From assembly GCA_029339505.1 (NCBI GenBank), contig JAQISU010000179.1, positions 13,200,501 through 13,264,500 on the forward strand: a stretch of 64,000 nucleotides of DNA, in the 5' to 3' direction. A program made the translations under genes and the position numbers. The stretch comes from Unio delphinus. Taxonomy: Eukaryota > Mollusca > Bivalvia > Unionida > Unionidae. Positions 13,372 to 25,763 of this stretch are shown here, piece by piece (the stretch's first letter is position 1; every line of letters begins with the position of its first letter). The notes under the pieces are model-generated. The model had not been told where the DNA came from and made no database searches. It worked only from the letters and a program-made list of their open reading frames with translations.

Positions 13372-16300
13372 TTCGGAAGGATGGCCGCCATCTATTAACT
13401 GCTTGACGAAGGATCTTCCATGTTTGTGTGTGTGATATTTTTAATAATATATGTGCTTGTTGTCTATCTACATCTACATTATCGTGTTCCATCATGCATT
13501 GGTTTTTCAGTTCGTATGTGTTTCTTCATCTCCTTGTCTTGGAAACGAGAACATATATAATTTTACTAAGCTGTCTTTTTGCACTGTGAGGACGTTTTTT
13601 GTTTTTAAATAAACCGCCATCACACGATCGCCAGTCAACCTGCTTACGTAATGATGGACCCTCATTAATTAAATTAAAATGACCACACCTTGATCTTGAT
13701 ACTGCATTGTGCTCAAGACTAAACGAACTTAGACTAGATTCATCATCATTTAAATGTAAACAGAAGCGAAAAAAAACTTTGTTTAAAAGCTGTCCGGCGT
13801 AAAAGAGGAAGAAGAATTCCAGTTATCTCCCTTTTGCCCGTAACAGATAAACAGTTTAAAAATTCGGCCGTTAATTTTGACAACCTGGGTCAAATTCATT
13901 TTAAATCGTCAACCGTTGTGTCAGCTGTTCCAGGTATGCTACTAAATATTTCATTATTCAACACCCAGTCAGTTTGATCACCTGAAAAACGGATGTGTAA
14001 TTGCTCTCGTCACAAAGAATTCTATGATAAAATGCCTTAATTACAACACAGTTTTCAATTTCTGCCACACGTCGTTTGAACTAGTCCAAACAACACTCAC
14101 ACTGGAACAAAGGTCAATCCATATTTTCTGTCTCTACCGCCCTACTCCTAGTATAAAAAACAAGCTGACTGAATCTCTCTTTTAGGGGCATTTTCCGGAT
14201 CTTATGGAGGACGGAAATTCGATAGGTGGAAACCTAATTATTCTTGGAGATTTCAATTTTCACTTTGACTGTCCTGGAAACCCATACAAGTCAAGACTCC
14301 TAGATTCCATTTATGCTTTCAACCTTAAACAGTCAGTTAACCAACCCACTCATATACATGGTCACATTTTAGACTAGTTTTTACATAGACGTGATGATAA
14401 TATTCTGCAATCCACCATTGTATCCCTCGAACGTGCATCAGATCACCTCTGTATTATATGCCATCTCGACGTATCAGTCCCCAACCCTCCACCTTTATTT
14501 GCTACTAAGAGAAACCTCCGTATGATACATATAACCAATTAATGCATGATATCCTAGAAAACATAACAACTTACTTACATCCTACAGGAAAACAACTCGA
14601 TAACTACCTGCGATCATTGCTTGAAAATTATGTCCGAGCCACCAAATGCAGAGGACCAGTAAAAAGGTGTTCTTCATGGTATAGAAGTGTTAGCGACCAT
14701 TTTCGCGCTGCTAAAAGATATTGGCGAAAAGCAAAGAGGCTTTGGCTTTCCACCAGACAGGCTATTCATATACAAATCTATGAAGCCGCTAGGAAGAACG
14801 TCACAAACATATTCCATTTAGCAAAATTATCCCACTATAGTACCAAGATCACGGAGAGTTCCAGCGACAAAGAACTCTTCGAGATAACCAACAAACTAAT
14901 ATCAAGGAACAAATGTACACCACTTCCAACTATTTTCTCTCCAGTAGACGTTCGGGGCCATATTTCTAAATTTCTTCCGTGATAAAGCTCAAACAACACA
15001 ATTTCAATTGACGCGTCATCATACGGTTTTGACACAGAATTTCAACAACAACCATTAGGAGCATATGCAACTGTCTCTATTTATTTAGTACGGACACACG
15101 TGATGAAGAGTGCACCAAAGAACTGGATCCATGTCCATCAACACTGATGTTTGAGTTCTTAAACCCAATATTGCCTTCACTAACTGATGTCATTAATATA
15201 TCTCTCTCGTCGGGGGAATTCCCATCATTTTTCAAAACTTCCATCATAAAGACTCTGCTGAAGAAACCAACACTTGTCCATAACGATTTAAAGAACTACT
15301 GCCCAGTTTCTAATCTCCCATTCATATAAAAAATATCTTAGAAAATGTTGTTCTAATCCAACTTTTGTCTCATTTGAATTCAAACAGTCTTTTTTTTAGC
15401 AATGTACAGTCTGCATATCGCCATTTCCACAGTACCAAAACTACACTTCTGAAATTATTTAATGACATTCTCTCTGCTTTGGATAGCGGAAAGATTACAT
15501 TCCTCACCGTCCTTGATTTGTCTGGAGTATTGGACACCATACACCATGATATATTACTTCACCGTCCAATGTTTGTATTAAGCGTGTAGCCCTACATTGG
15601 TTCAAATTCTACACTCAGCCGCTCTCAAGTGCCATAGATCGTCACCTAGTGTTTCACCAATTGTACGCTGATGACATCCAAATATACATGTCTAGCAACC
15701 CAACTGAAGTTGATGCTACCATCCATGGAATATAGATAAGCATTTCTGATGTGAAATCATGGATGACATGTAACAAGCTGCAGATGAATGATGATAAAGC
15801 AGGGACCATTCTGATCACAACACAAAGACTTTCTCATTCACATCCTTTACCTCGGACAATAAATAAATATCAGTAACACCAACATTAAATTCAATCAGTC
15901 AGTACAAAACCTAGGTGTTACTCTAGACAGTCTCTCACATTGCAAGTACATGTCACGAACTTTTGCAAGGCTGTATATCTTAAGCTGAGACGCATCAGCT
16001 CATTTCGCAAATATCTTTCAGTTGATGCTACTAAAACACTTGTGTGTTCATTAGTACTTTCAAGACTGGACTATTGTAATTCAGTTATGTCTGGTTCGTC
16101 ACAATATCTACTCCAGAAACTTCAAAAGGTTAAAAACACAGCAGTTCGGAGCATCTTTAGAGTACTTCGATCAGAGCACATTTCACCACTGCCCTGTACC
16201 CCACACGGCTATCACTTCGATACAGAATCAAACTCAACATTTGTTCTCTGTGCTATGTTTTACTTACAGACTCCAGTTTAACATACCTATCTGGTTTCAC

Positions 16301-16677
16301 CCATGTGTATACACCAGCAAGACATCTACGCTCCTCTTCTGAAAATCGTATACTCATTGTTCCCACCTTGAAAACAAAGGCATATGGACAACGTTCATTT
16401 ACATTTCAGGGCCTGGCAATGTGGACCATATTGCCCATTGAAATTACACACAAAGACACAGTGGTCCCTTTTAAGAGTGCTCTTATATCTCACCTTTTTC
16501 GAGTGCAGGAACAAATTTAGAGACCTAATACTGTTTTGTATCTTATGTTTTCAGCATGTGTTTATGTTTTCTAATCTCATGGTTTATAGTAGTTGTTTTT
16601 CTGTGGTGTAGTGATATCATTATACATGTTGTAAAGCGCTTATAGCTTCTAAAGATTAGGCGCTATACAAAGCAGTC

Positions 16678-16719
<42 letters not shown>

Positions 16720-16723
16720 TTAA
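13372..16723 (+). mobile_element. L2/CR1-like non-LTR retrotransposon, copy 1 (decayed)
   Basis: About 3.35 kb. The 5' part is non-coding (13372-13950). An apurinic-type endonuclease remnant follows, with LGDFNFHFD near 14242 and SDHLC near 14440. Reverse transcriptase motifs come next: LDLSG..DTIHHDILLHR near 15502-15560 and YADD (CTLMTS in the other frame) near 15664. The thumb and C-terminal region runs from 15940 to 16520. Motif B is missing, because a deletion joins motif A almost directly to YADD near 15590-15650. The 3' end carries GTAAAGCGCTTATAG and GGCGCTATACAAA, typical of L2/CR1-type tails, then (ATT)n at 16681-16720. Many stops and frameshifts make it inactive. TSD TTTGACT flanks it. 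Confidence 0.85.
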
Positions 16724-17160
16724 TTTGACTACCTCTCCCCCTATCTAATTTACAATGGGCACATTGTCATCCTGTATTGTCTTGACTACATGTTCCACTA
16801 TCTAAATTACAATCGGTAGAATTTCATCCTGCATTGTCGTTGACTACCTCTTCCCATATTTAATTTATAATGGGTATAATTTCATCATGTATTATAGTTG
16901 ACTATCTTTTCCCCTATCTAATTGACAATGGGTAGAATTTCATCCTGTATTGTCGTTGACTACCTCTTCCCCTACCTAATTTACAATAGGTAGAATGTCA
17001 TCCTGTAGTGTCGTTGACTACCTGTTCCCCTATTTATTTTACAATGGGTAGAATTTCATCCTTTATTTTCGTTGACTGCCTCTTCCCTTCTCTAATTTAC
17101 AATGGGTAGAATTTCATCCTGTATTGTCCTTGATAACCTCTTCCCCTATATAATTTAAAA
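16724..17160. repeat. 58-bp minisatellite, right arm, about 7.4 units
   Basis: GACTAC starts fall at 16727, 16784 and 16842 and onward at about 58-bp spacing. This is the continuation of the array interrupted by the LINE. Confidence 0.92.
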
Positions 17161-18175
17161 GAAAATTGAAGATTATACGAATCTGATTAGTTTCTTTTGT
17201 ACCTGAAAGTTACAATTCTAGACGTGAATAACTAATCCAGGTGCTGGTGGCAGATTCGCTCAAGTCCATAATTAATTGCATGTATTCGTTGTTTAGAGAA
17301 GTGCATTTTATACTTTAATAACACTCTAGCCAGCATCATAATTGATCCTAACCATTACCTAGTGTGTACCTTGAAACTTTCTTTACGTAGTGAAAAGAAT
17401 TAAAGAACATACAGCTGGATGCAGCTCTGCTCACACGTTTGAGAAGTTCAAGGACATAGCGTCGATTGTAGATGGTAATGCAGACTATAATGTTTAATGA
17501 ATTTCACAATACAATCAAACAAGTAGTTTAGAGCTAATTGATCGTGTGCTTTTGCACATGTTGAAAGACATGTATCTGCTCATTTTATCTGTTTGAGACT
17601 GAATCGAAGTAATATAGTTTTTCATTTGAAAGCCAACGCATACATGTACAAAAATCATTGTCAAATAAGTTAGTCTTTTCTTGCGCCGTGTGGATGTACT
17701 ACCTTAAGATGTGTATGACATCAATGAGACGTTACGCAGAATTACAAAAAGTGTCCGATTCGACAAATGGAAGTTAAAACCCTCACCATTGCCTCTAACA
17801 CTGATTTAAGATCGAAGATATTGTCCTCCAAGGACAGCTACTCAAACGTTTGCTCATTTTCACTGTCAGCAACGCAGCCCTCGATATAGCCACCGATACA
17901 AATTAATTCCAACACTTTTACGTGCCCAACGTAGATATCTCTCGAAATGACGTTGTGTACAAGACCATATGATTTTAACTTTGTCCGAAACATTTACCTT
18001 ACATATTACTTGAAACTGTTTGAAGCCACATGACAGTTCGGTTAAAACGTCAACTACGGTTTTTTGTACGACGATTATGTTTTCTCGAAAAAATGAAATG
18101 ATTTTGTCTTGTATTGTACTGATTGGAAACAATATTGAATAGGAATGCTTTTATTTTTCTCACTATTGATTTTTG
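17161..18175. other. No gene supported
   Basis: A minus frame at 17866-18132 is open for 88 codons but has no domain I recognise. Nothing else is seen. Confidence 0.45.
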
Positions 18176-18545
18176 TCATTCTTTTTTACACCCGTGTTCC
18201 GAATCAGAAAGGTCATTATCAGCATGTTCTCGCTTTTCTCCATATAACGTGATGCGTTTTACTATCTGGCTTCGACAAAGACAACTTATGTAGCACACAG
18301 AAAATACAACAGAAGCAACATTCAGCGCTATCGCAAAAATAATTCGTGGTAGCATACTTCTACATTTAGTTGTGGAGTGGGGTATTGGGTAGAAGGAAGG
18401 AAGCTGAAGTATAGAATGGCACTTACCAAACATACGGAAAACCCAAGGAAAGTAATGGATTCCACCAAGCAACTCATAAGCGAGTGCCGGCTCGATCTAA
18501 AACTAACAATAACAATACAGTTGGGAAAATATAAATTCATGGCGG
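18176..18545 (-). CDS. Possible membrane-protein exon(s), unidentified
   Basis: A minus frame ends at 18176 with a hydrophobic stretch (IIFAIALNVASVVFSVCYI, about 19 residues) followed by a charged tail rich in K, E and D. That is the arrangement of a single-pass membrane protein C-terminus. A second overlapping frame (18328-18540) has another hydrophobic segment and runs into a GTAAGT donor-like site near 18413 on the minus strand. I do not recognise the product. Neither frame shows similarity to other parts of the window. It could be two exons of a host gene or chance; low confidence. Confidence 0.2.
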
Positions 18546-18893
18546 CGGGGGATATTGCAGATGTCCAGTACCGATAATGGCATTCATTACAAATGAGCTG
18601 ATTGATAACCAGAGCTTCTCATCCCAACCCATCTTGATTTGTCCAGAGAGGAACAATCTGGCGTTCGCAGACCTTATCACTCCAAATAGTACCCAGATCT
18701 GACCATACTAAGGTTACTCCGCATAAACACCCGATGTTCCTGTTCATGGTTTCAGACATTAAACCTCAGCCCTATTTATGGCTACTAATCAAACATTGCG
18801 TCATGCCTAAGGTTTTCACTTTTGCTTGATACGCAGTTTCGACATATCTCCGAAGATATTCAACCACGATCTCATAATCCACCTGTCGAAAAG

Positions 18894-19049
18894 ATTACTC
18901 GAATATTATCTAATTAATAGCACAAACATTTATTCGTTCAGTTAGACCTCGTTTTGTCTAATGGTACGAATATTACTAGAATATTATCTAATTAATAGCA
19001 CAAACATTTATTCGTTCAGTTAGACCTCGTTTTGTCTAATGGTACGACG
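18894..19049. repeat. 78-bp tandem duplication
   Basis: GAATATTATCTAATTAATAG starts at 18901 and again at 18979. The two copies are almost identical through GTCTAATGGTACGA, so the duplication is recent. Confidence 0.95.
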
Positions 19050-21170
19050 GAAATGTATGTACGTTATTTACAAACAGATTTTTAAAATGACGGATTACGA
19101 ATATTTATAAATGAATGGCATGTGTCTTATATTTCCCACGCAAAGATTAATTCAGTTTGCTGTGGGGACATCAACCAGTCGTACAAGGCCTATTGGTCAT
19201 TTACAATTATAATCCATAATTGATGATGATGCCTGTCTGGTAAAGGATTAGCGTAATCCTAATTACAATATGTAGCTTACACAGGATTTGTTATATGGAA
19301 GAACAATAAAGTATATACCTGGTCTGAATTTGATCGTTAACACATCTGTTTTGATTGAGGCAGGTACTGTTTGCGTTTTTAGACACCTGCCGGACATCTC
19401 GATTTCTTCTTTCAGACAAGTTTGTTAAAAATTAAGGGGTGAATGCGTTATCTCGATGAATGGGTTGGTTTCATTCATATAGTGTGCTATACACATACTC
19501 TTAATCTCAAAAATGCGTGTTATGCACATATTAATTGTCACGTGCCCCCTACGATATGATTTCTAAAGCCGGATAATGACGGATAATTTATAAATAAGAT
19601 AGCTCCGATCTCCCAGTCAGCAAAGCCCTAGGTCTATTTGTTAGAAAAACTCAAGGTGAAAAGTACAACAATTTAATAAATATCAACGTATTCAAATATT
19701 ATGTTTTCAGTTTCTCAGATAATGCTTTCGACAAATACAGTGACCTTTTCCGTTGGCAGTTACTATCCTCATGTAAAATTCCAGTGTTAAGAGATTGTGT
19801 TTTCCATCGGCGTAGATTATGTTGGTCATCTATCCTCTGATAACTCCACTACTCTCGAAATGTGATCTACTTGCTATTGTGGAACTCTCTTCCAGGCTTC
19901 CTATCCGATACTAAACCTTTCTGGTACTTCCGTTACCCTCTCCTTTCAACTCCCTTTGCACTGCCTGAAAAATTTTCTACCTAAGTGCTACGTCATGATA
20001 GATCTCCCACGTGGTCCCAACATGTCTTCATTCCTTTTAACCTCGGGTGTTGCCTCTTGCTCACATCTTGAAATCTTTCTGTCAAATTAGAAGAGACGCA
20101 TAATCTTGTCCCTTTGCTTTAATCTCAGGAAAGGTAATCACACTCTCACAGACCTTTCATCAGAACATTGGTAATTAAATTATTAGCTGAGCTCACAGCT
20201 ACATACAAAAAGTGATACAAATTCGGGCGAAGATAGGTTACCTCAAGAAGCCTTCGTTCACAATCCTGAAATTCATCCCTCGCGGTTGTTTAGAGCTCAA
20301 AACTTCGGTACTCGGAGCGCAGTCTAGTGTCTCCCAGCTTCTCTTGCAACGTGCAAATATGCACTAACGGAAAATGGACTTAAATTGAACAAACTGACTA
20401 TTGAGACTCTGCCGTTGAATCTCTCGGTTCCAATGGCTACGAGCCGATCTCATAGAAATTGTCCTTGGGTAATTTATCACTTACCTGTCACACGGAATTT
20501 CTGGTCGGGATATCGCTGCCTAAACTTATTCACAAAAATGCATCTTAACAAAGAATTCCGTTGTAATTAAGACGTGAACAGGTCTTTGCGTAACCTTTCC
20601 TTGTTCTAAATCGGGTCTATAGTCGAAATCTTACGTAATGCGTATGAAAATACCTAAGTGCTCTTACTACAAAGAAACTACAAGCAAATATTGTGTAGAT
20701 GAACCTGAACATCAGCAAATTGATGTGACAGTACTTCGTCGAGTGAAGCATGGACAAGGTCATATCCCAACAGCAGAGTTTTCAAGAGTCGTTTAAAATA
20801 AGTAAAGAGTTCGTACTCTTTTTGCTTGAGGTAGAAGTGCAAAAAAAGAAACCGGCTGTGGAAAACATTTTGATCCTTTAATGCCAAGATAAGCATACAC
20901 CCCACATTACTCAAATAAAGGTCTCATAAAGTAAAGCTTGACGTCCTCACATTTTCCCATCCACTTTCGATTAATCCTTGGAGTGGAGATAATTGTGTAC
21001 GTGATGTGGTTACTAAGGAAGAGTGGCGGTATAAAACCAAATAATTATTTTAGGGTCATTTGTGCATGTTTTGTGAATATCTTTGTATATGTTAGGTTGT
21101 TGACAACAACACACTCTGTGCAACCCTTATCACTTGTGACACTATGTTTTATGTAAGTTTATAGTTTTGT
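19050..21170. other. No gene supported
   Basis: Short frames only (20385-20570 plus, 20678-20914 minus, 20938-21156 plus), none with a domain or a second copy in the window. The right edge may already be virus-derived, as locus 1 begins at about 21.17 kb. Confidence 0.4.
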
Positions 21171-21172
21171 TT

Positions 21173-21470
21173 CTATAAACCACTTCCTAGTTTCCATGCA
21201 GATTTTTCAGCATTTATCGTATCTCTGACAGTTGTGATATCAACCAGCACAATATCATTTAATACGAGTTTTTGTTGCGTTGATATCACAGGAATATCAA
21301 TATTGATCTTCTGTCGTCGTGTATCAGTTGGTCTATAACACAAACGAACCTGCCAGGTCGGAAATATTTCTTCGTGCAAATAAAATTATTTCATCTGAAG
21401 TATATTTCTGATTTTTTTCTGCTCACTATTATCAAATCGGCTGGTTTCAACGACGACCAAAATTCCGTGC
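21173..21470 (-). pseudogene. Virus-like gene Y, copy 1 (unknown function)
   Basis: The minus strand encodes TDTRRQKINIDIP and LVLNDIVLVDIT motifs. These match, with substitutions and the same spacing, TDTRRQ-like and LNDSVLVDIS strings in the minus-strand copy at 47170-48300. Upstream on the minus strand, a PADLII...SRK segment matches PDDLIIASRK of that copy in another frame, so at least one frameshift is present. It follows gene Z in the same order and orientation as in locus 2. Function unknown; the call as viral rests on synteny with polymerase, HNH and integrase remnants. Confidence 0.6.
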
Positions 21471-21599
21471 TCGACGTTTTAGGTATTATTTCGCATTGAA
21501 TTTTATTCGATTGTAATCTAATTGCAGATTTTAATGTTTTTAATGATTTATCAGGTGATCGATGTTCGGTGTTAATTTCTTTCTATTAATCTACTGTCC

Positions 21600-21857
21600 T
21601 TTTCAGCCATTCATGTTGAGATAATCCAGTAAACGGCGTTGATTGACTGTGATCACAACACATTATCACAGCGGTGTTTTTTCTTCGTAGCCTTTCCAAG
21701 AATGTTTTTAGTAATGTCAACGATAAGTTACATATTTCATCCTAAATAGTGATCCGGGGGATATATTTTGTTCCCATTGGATCAGGACTCCACGCGTCTC
21801 CTTTGAACCGAAGGAAACTATGATACCTTCAAGCGTTTATTCCTCGGGATGTCATCT
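21600..21857 (-). pseudogene. Virus-like gene Z, copy 1, 3' part (split by transposon)
   Basis: The minus strand encodes FKGDAWSPD, KYIPRIT and NTAVIMC motifs. They correspond to YKGDAWIPD, KYIPTL and NTAVKMC of the uninterrupted copy at 48480-48755. The frame contains stops. The 5' part lies at 25793-25871, on the other side of the inserted DNA transposon. Confidence 0.7.
21855..21857. repeat. TSD TCT, left
   Basis: The three bases before the left TIR are TCT, repeated as TCT at 25790-25792 directly after the right TIR. Comparison with the uninterrupted gene Z at 48.7 kb shows only one copy is ancestral. Confidence 0.75.
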
Positions 21858-21883
21858 CGGCTAAAACACGGTATTGGTGCTGA
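21858..21883 (+). repeat. Left TIR, 26 bp
   Basis: It begins CGGCTAAAACACGGTATTGG and is perfectly complementary to 25764-25789. The match stops one base outside and one base inside, so both edges are sharp. Confidence 0.9.
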
Positions 21884-22044
21884 GAGTAGTCTCACTCACT
21901 TAAAAAATTGAAATGTTTGATAGAACATTTCAATGAAGCTCATTATATACCCTATTGTGTCCCCTAGTCAGATCAAGTTAGATTTAGCTTGAACATGCAT
22001 GCGATTTTGTTTAACCATTATTTCATTTCTGTGGTATAACAACA

Positions 22045-25000
22045 GTTACAGACACTACACTTGGTGTATAACATGCAAGAAAAACAGCATGAAAACTTTA
22101 AAACTTTATTTTTTTCACAGTAACATCAGTAACAGGATATCAACATTTAAAGTAAACAACATAACTGGAAGTGGTAAACAACTTAATAATAAAATCAAAA
22201 TATCTATGACAAAGGCATCACTTAGAAAAAAACCTAACCATGAAACTTTTGCATAACAAACATAAAAGACATAGAATAATCTTATTTAGGCATTTATCTA
22301 ACACCAAGAAGAATATTTAAACAAACAAAATCATTAATACTGGCCAAAAGTATTGCAAAATTCCATAAGAGTCAGAAGTACATTGTCCATAAAATTGGTT
22401 ACAGACACGACAAAACTATAGCATTTCAATACAGCTGCAGAACCATATATATCTCCATAAAATTCACTTCAAAAATAATTCAACATGAACACATTGACTA
22501 GAATTATTCATTAAATGAATGTTGATTAGTTAATAAAATGATAAAACCACATTGTAACAGGTATATGTCCAATACTTGTGTTAAAATTATGAACTGGTAA
22601 ATAGCACTTGAAAGTTTAATACTAAATAGTGTTTGTAAGAGTAAAATATTGAAGTATAATGAATGTTCAATAAATCATAGTCACTAAAGTATTGTTCAAC
22701 CCAAGGTGCTGACTCAAACACAGACCCATATGTGATTGATCTTAAGGTTACAGACACTACACATTAAACCTTGACTTTATATTGTCATTTCAAATAGAAG
22801 AGCTTATGATTTTTTTCCAGATTTGACTTGATCTTAGACAATTCAGCTGCATTAAACTTGAAATGACCCCTTTCATTGACTATTTGTGGAGCTTTTACCC
22901 TGTACAAGATAGCATCTAGAGCCTCTTGTGAATAATCATCTTTTTCAGGCCAAACATACATGTTGCCAGACTTTCTCATGTATTTAAGTCTAACTTCGTT
23001 ATGAAGAATGTCTGTTATTTCTGCTAAGTATACATCTAGAGGTCCCTTCTTTGGCTTAAGTCCTACAGCAACAAATTCTCCAGGGTGGTATTTCTCTATT
23101 GGTTTCTCTGTGTTGGTTGGTGCTTTTTTGTCAACTTTGATCTTCTTTGTCACAATGTTTTGTCTTTCTGTTGACTTCCGTTTCTTATTAGGCTTTTCGC
23201 TTGTTGCTGAGTTATGATCTTTCTGGCTACTTCCTTGTTTTCTTTTCTTGTCAATATTTTCTATTGTTGATGGATTCTTATTTTTAAGTTGTTTTCCTTT
23301 CTGACTTAAATTATCTTTATTGAGTACTAACTTTCTCATTTCCCAGGCATTAACATTTTCGCTGAAGTTGCATCTCACGTCAACCTTCATGCATTGCTCA
23401 CAATAACAGCTCAGATTTCTTATGCTCAGTTCATAATCATTGCTTCCTGACTTTACAGCATGTAATTTTCTTGTACCTTGCAGTGTTAGCACATCAGTTT
23501 CTTCTCTATTTCTCTCAACATCTTCAACAAGGATGAACTTCCTTCTCGAAACTGTTTTAGCTTCATTATCTGTATTTTCCATTTTCAGTTTCTCTGTACA
23601 GAAATGATATACATCTTCTGCACAACCTATCACCTTTCTATTGCTGATTACAGCTCTGTAGCAATCATTCTTGACTGTCGCACCGAGACCATCTTCTTTC
23701 TACTTAATTCAGCAGTTTTTGGACTTCTTAAATCAACACTCTTATTAACAGATAATGCCAGGGCTGCTTTTTCTTTCTTTTTCTGGCGATACCTTTTCAT
23801 TTCTTCACGTTTTTTCCTTCTTAATTCTTGTTGAAGATTTGAATCGGAAAGTGATTGCTGTTTTTTTAGTAGTATTGCATCTTTTCTTCTTTTTCTATCA
23901 ACCCTTTTTAGCTCCTCATGTTTCGCCTTATTTTCCCTCTGTTTTTTTCTCCAGGCTTGTACCTTTAGCCTCGTCTTCTCCCTTCTAGCTTTAATCTTCT
24001 GTTCATCTTCTTCTGGCTTATCTTTGCTTCCTAAAAACAAACAACTTCATTCTCAGTTTTGTTCCTCTATGTATACGGATGAAATTTAGACTTTACAAAA
24101 CATACTTGTAATGAGTACGCAATATGCTTTCATACATAAGCAAACTGGAATAACCTGTAAATTCTTAAAGAAAAGTATCTGATTGAAAAAGAAATAGCAT
24201 AAAACCTGTTGATTATTCAATGTTCTAGCATTTACAATGATTGCACACTTTCCTTAATAATGTAAATAACAGTCGGGTCAATTCACATGTCTAGTAGTGT
24301 CTGTAACCATTTGACAATATCAGCAATGTGTCCAATACTAAGTCTGAGCTCATTGAATTCTCATAATATTTCTGTTTGAATTTACTAGTCTAATGATATG
24401 GAATGCAAAAATACTCAGTTTCAATTGCATATTATAAGAAATCACTGAAAATGTTGCCTGTAATCAGAAATCTAGATGAAAGAAACTATAAATATACCAA
24501 AATATTACAAATTGCAGACAGACAATATGTCAAAATTTAGCCTTACACATCAATACTGTAATAGAAAACATAATTTGGCTTCATTTTTTAAAAAAACAGG
24601 GATAAAGTCATAGACAGTATAAAAAGGGAATATTGGTTACAGACACTACAATTTAAGAGTGTGGTTTACCAATTCAATACAAACTTACCAGAGTTGTTCC
24701 CAGAGGTTTGTGTTTGTCGTCTTCCCATGTCTTAGGGATGTACCATGGTAAAGAACAGAAAAAGTAATTAGGCAGCTTCTTCTAGGATAAGAAATTCAGG
24801 TTACATTGTCTTGTAGTAAATTACTCAAACAGACAGTGCTACAAGAATGATGCAATATTCAATCAAGAGAGTTATTGCATCTCATTTTTGCTCTTGGCTG
24901 CAGAGGTAAATAGATGATGCAACATTACATCACATAAGATGGAGCTTTCTATTGAGAAAAACAATGTTTTAATGACAAGTAGAACAATACTTTTATCTTT

Positions 25001-25198
25001 CATTTTTATACCTATTTGTGTAGTGTCTGTAACTTTTTTTATTGAGTTGCTGTTTTTTAATGGTACAATACAGCACCACCAATTTTGGCCAACTTGGACA
25101 TCACATGGATACACATGAGCATTTGTAGGATTTATACTTTTCCATAATGAAACAACACAATTATTGCCATATAAACTTGTAAAGGTTACAGACACTAC
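22045..25198. repeat. Seven interspersed 14-mers GTTACAGACACTAC
   Basis: Plus orientation at 22045-22058, 22398-22411 (one mismatch), 22747-22760, 24636-24649 and 25185-25198; minus orientation at 24294-24307 and 25020-25033. Several share a wider TGGTTACAGACACTACAA context. Spacings are about 350 bp in four of six intervals. All lie inside the TIRs, and none was noticed in the other 60 kb. They may be transposase-binding sites; function is inferred only. Confidence 0.85.
22785..24728 (-). CDS. Transposon-borne gene: basic coiled N-terminus, Tudor-like C-terminus, probable middle deletion
   Basis: Exon 1 starts at ATG 24728-24726 and ends at 24689 before GTAAGT. The acceptor TTTTTAG leads into exon 2 at 24030 in matching phase. 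Exon 2 gives a highly basic, charged helical region rich in R, K and E (KARREKTRLKVQAWRKKQRE, then KKREEMKRYRQKKKEK) and stops at 23648. A second frame opens at 23633 and runs 282 codons to 22785. It has a Cys cluster (CYCEQCMKVDVRC), K/S-rich nuclear-localisation-like stretches (PNKKRKS) and a C-terminal region with VYLAEITDIL, LKYMRKSGN and WPEKDD that looks like a small beta-barrel (Tudor/SH3-like). From memory it resembles a multicopy, uncharacterised family in marine invertebrates whose members are longer. The frame change and short spacer suggest an internal deletion. Function unknown, probably nuclear and DNA- or chromatin-binding. Confidence 0.6.
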
Positions 25199-25261
25199 AA
25201 AATTTAGAACTGGAAAGTTTGACAAAGAACAAGCTCTCGTTCGAATATCTTGGCTAGCCAT
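24872..25261 (-). CDS. Possible upstream ORF within transposon (129 codons)
   Basis: An open minus frame upstream of exon 1 of the transposon gene. Two of the 14-mers lie inside it and are translated as part of it, so it may be regulatory DNA that happens to be open. It has no recognised domain. Confidence 0.15.
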   Translation of the reverse strand: MASQDIRTRACSLSNFPVLNFVVSVTFTSLYGNNCVVSLWKSINPTNAHVYPCDVQVGQNWWCCIVPLKNSNSIKKVTDTTQIGIKMKDKSIVLLVIKTLFFSIESSILCDVMLHHLFTSAAKSKNEMQ

Positions 25262-25763
25262 GTGATTAAAATGGTTTTACTACTTATTATAATATAAAGT
25301 CGAGTTCTAGATGTCAATAAAAGTTATAATGAATGTTATTTTGTACAAAATGTTGGCATATAACAACAGATTAGTGTTTGAATTTCAGTGTTGAAACAAA
25401 ACTTCTACTGACGGTATTTTGCTTATAAAATCCATAATATTTTACCGATTTCTTTAATTCAAGAAGCAATATTTGCAGGATAGAATTCCGCATCAAACCA
25501 GAGCAATAAATGCATAATTTCAGTGTGATATTTAGAGAATTCTTTATTTTATATTCAAGCTTTTTTCGAGTGAGACTACATAACGCTAAAAAATGGTCAT
25601 TTTTAGAGCTTGTTTCCATGCATATCTCAACAATGGGTTACACTAACCTCTTGAAATTTTCAGGAAAGTAAGAGAGGTATATGCTAGGCTTACCAATCTT
25701 TAAAATTGGTTCATATCTTGTTTAATTTTTCTATTTCATGCATATAACATGAAAATTCCTTTA

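Noticed and set aside
24872..25261. 129-codon ORF as a second transposon gene
   Set aside because: No domain, and two of the 14-mer motifs lie within it; kept only as a low-confidence feature.
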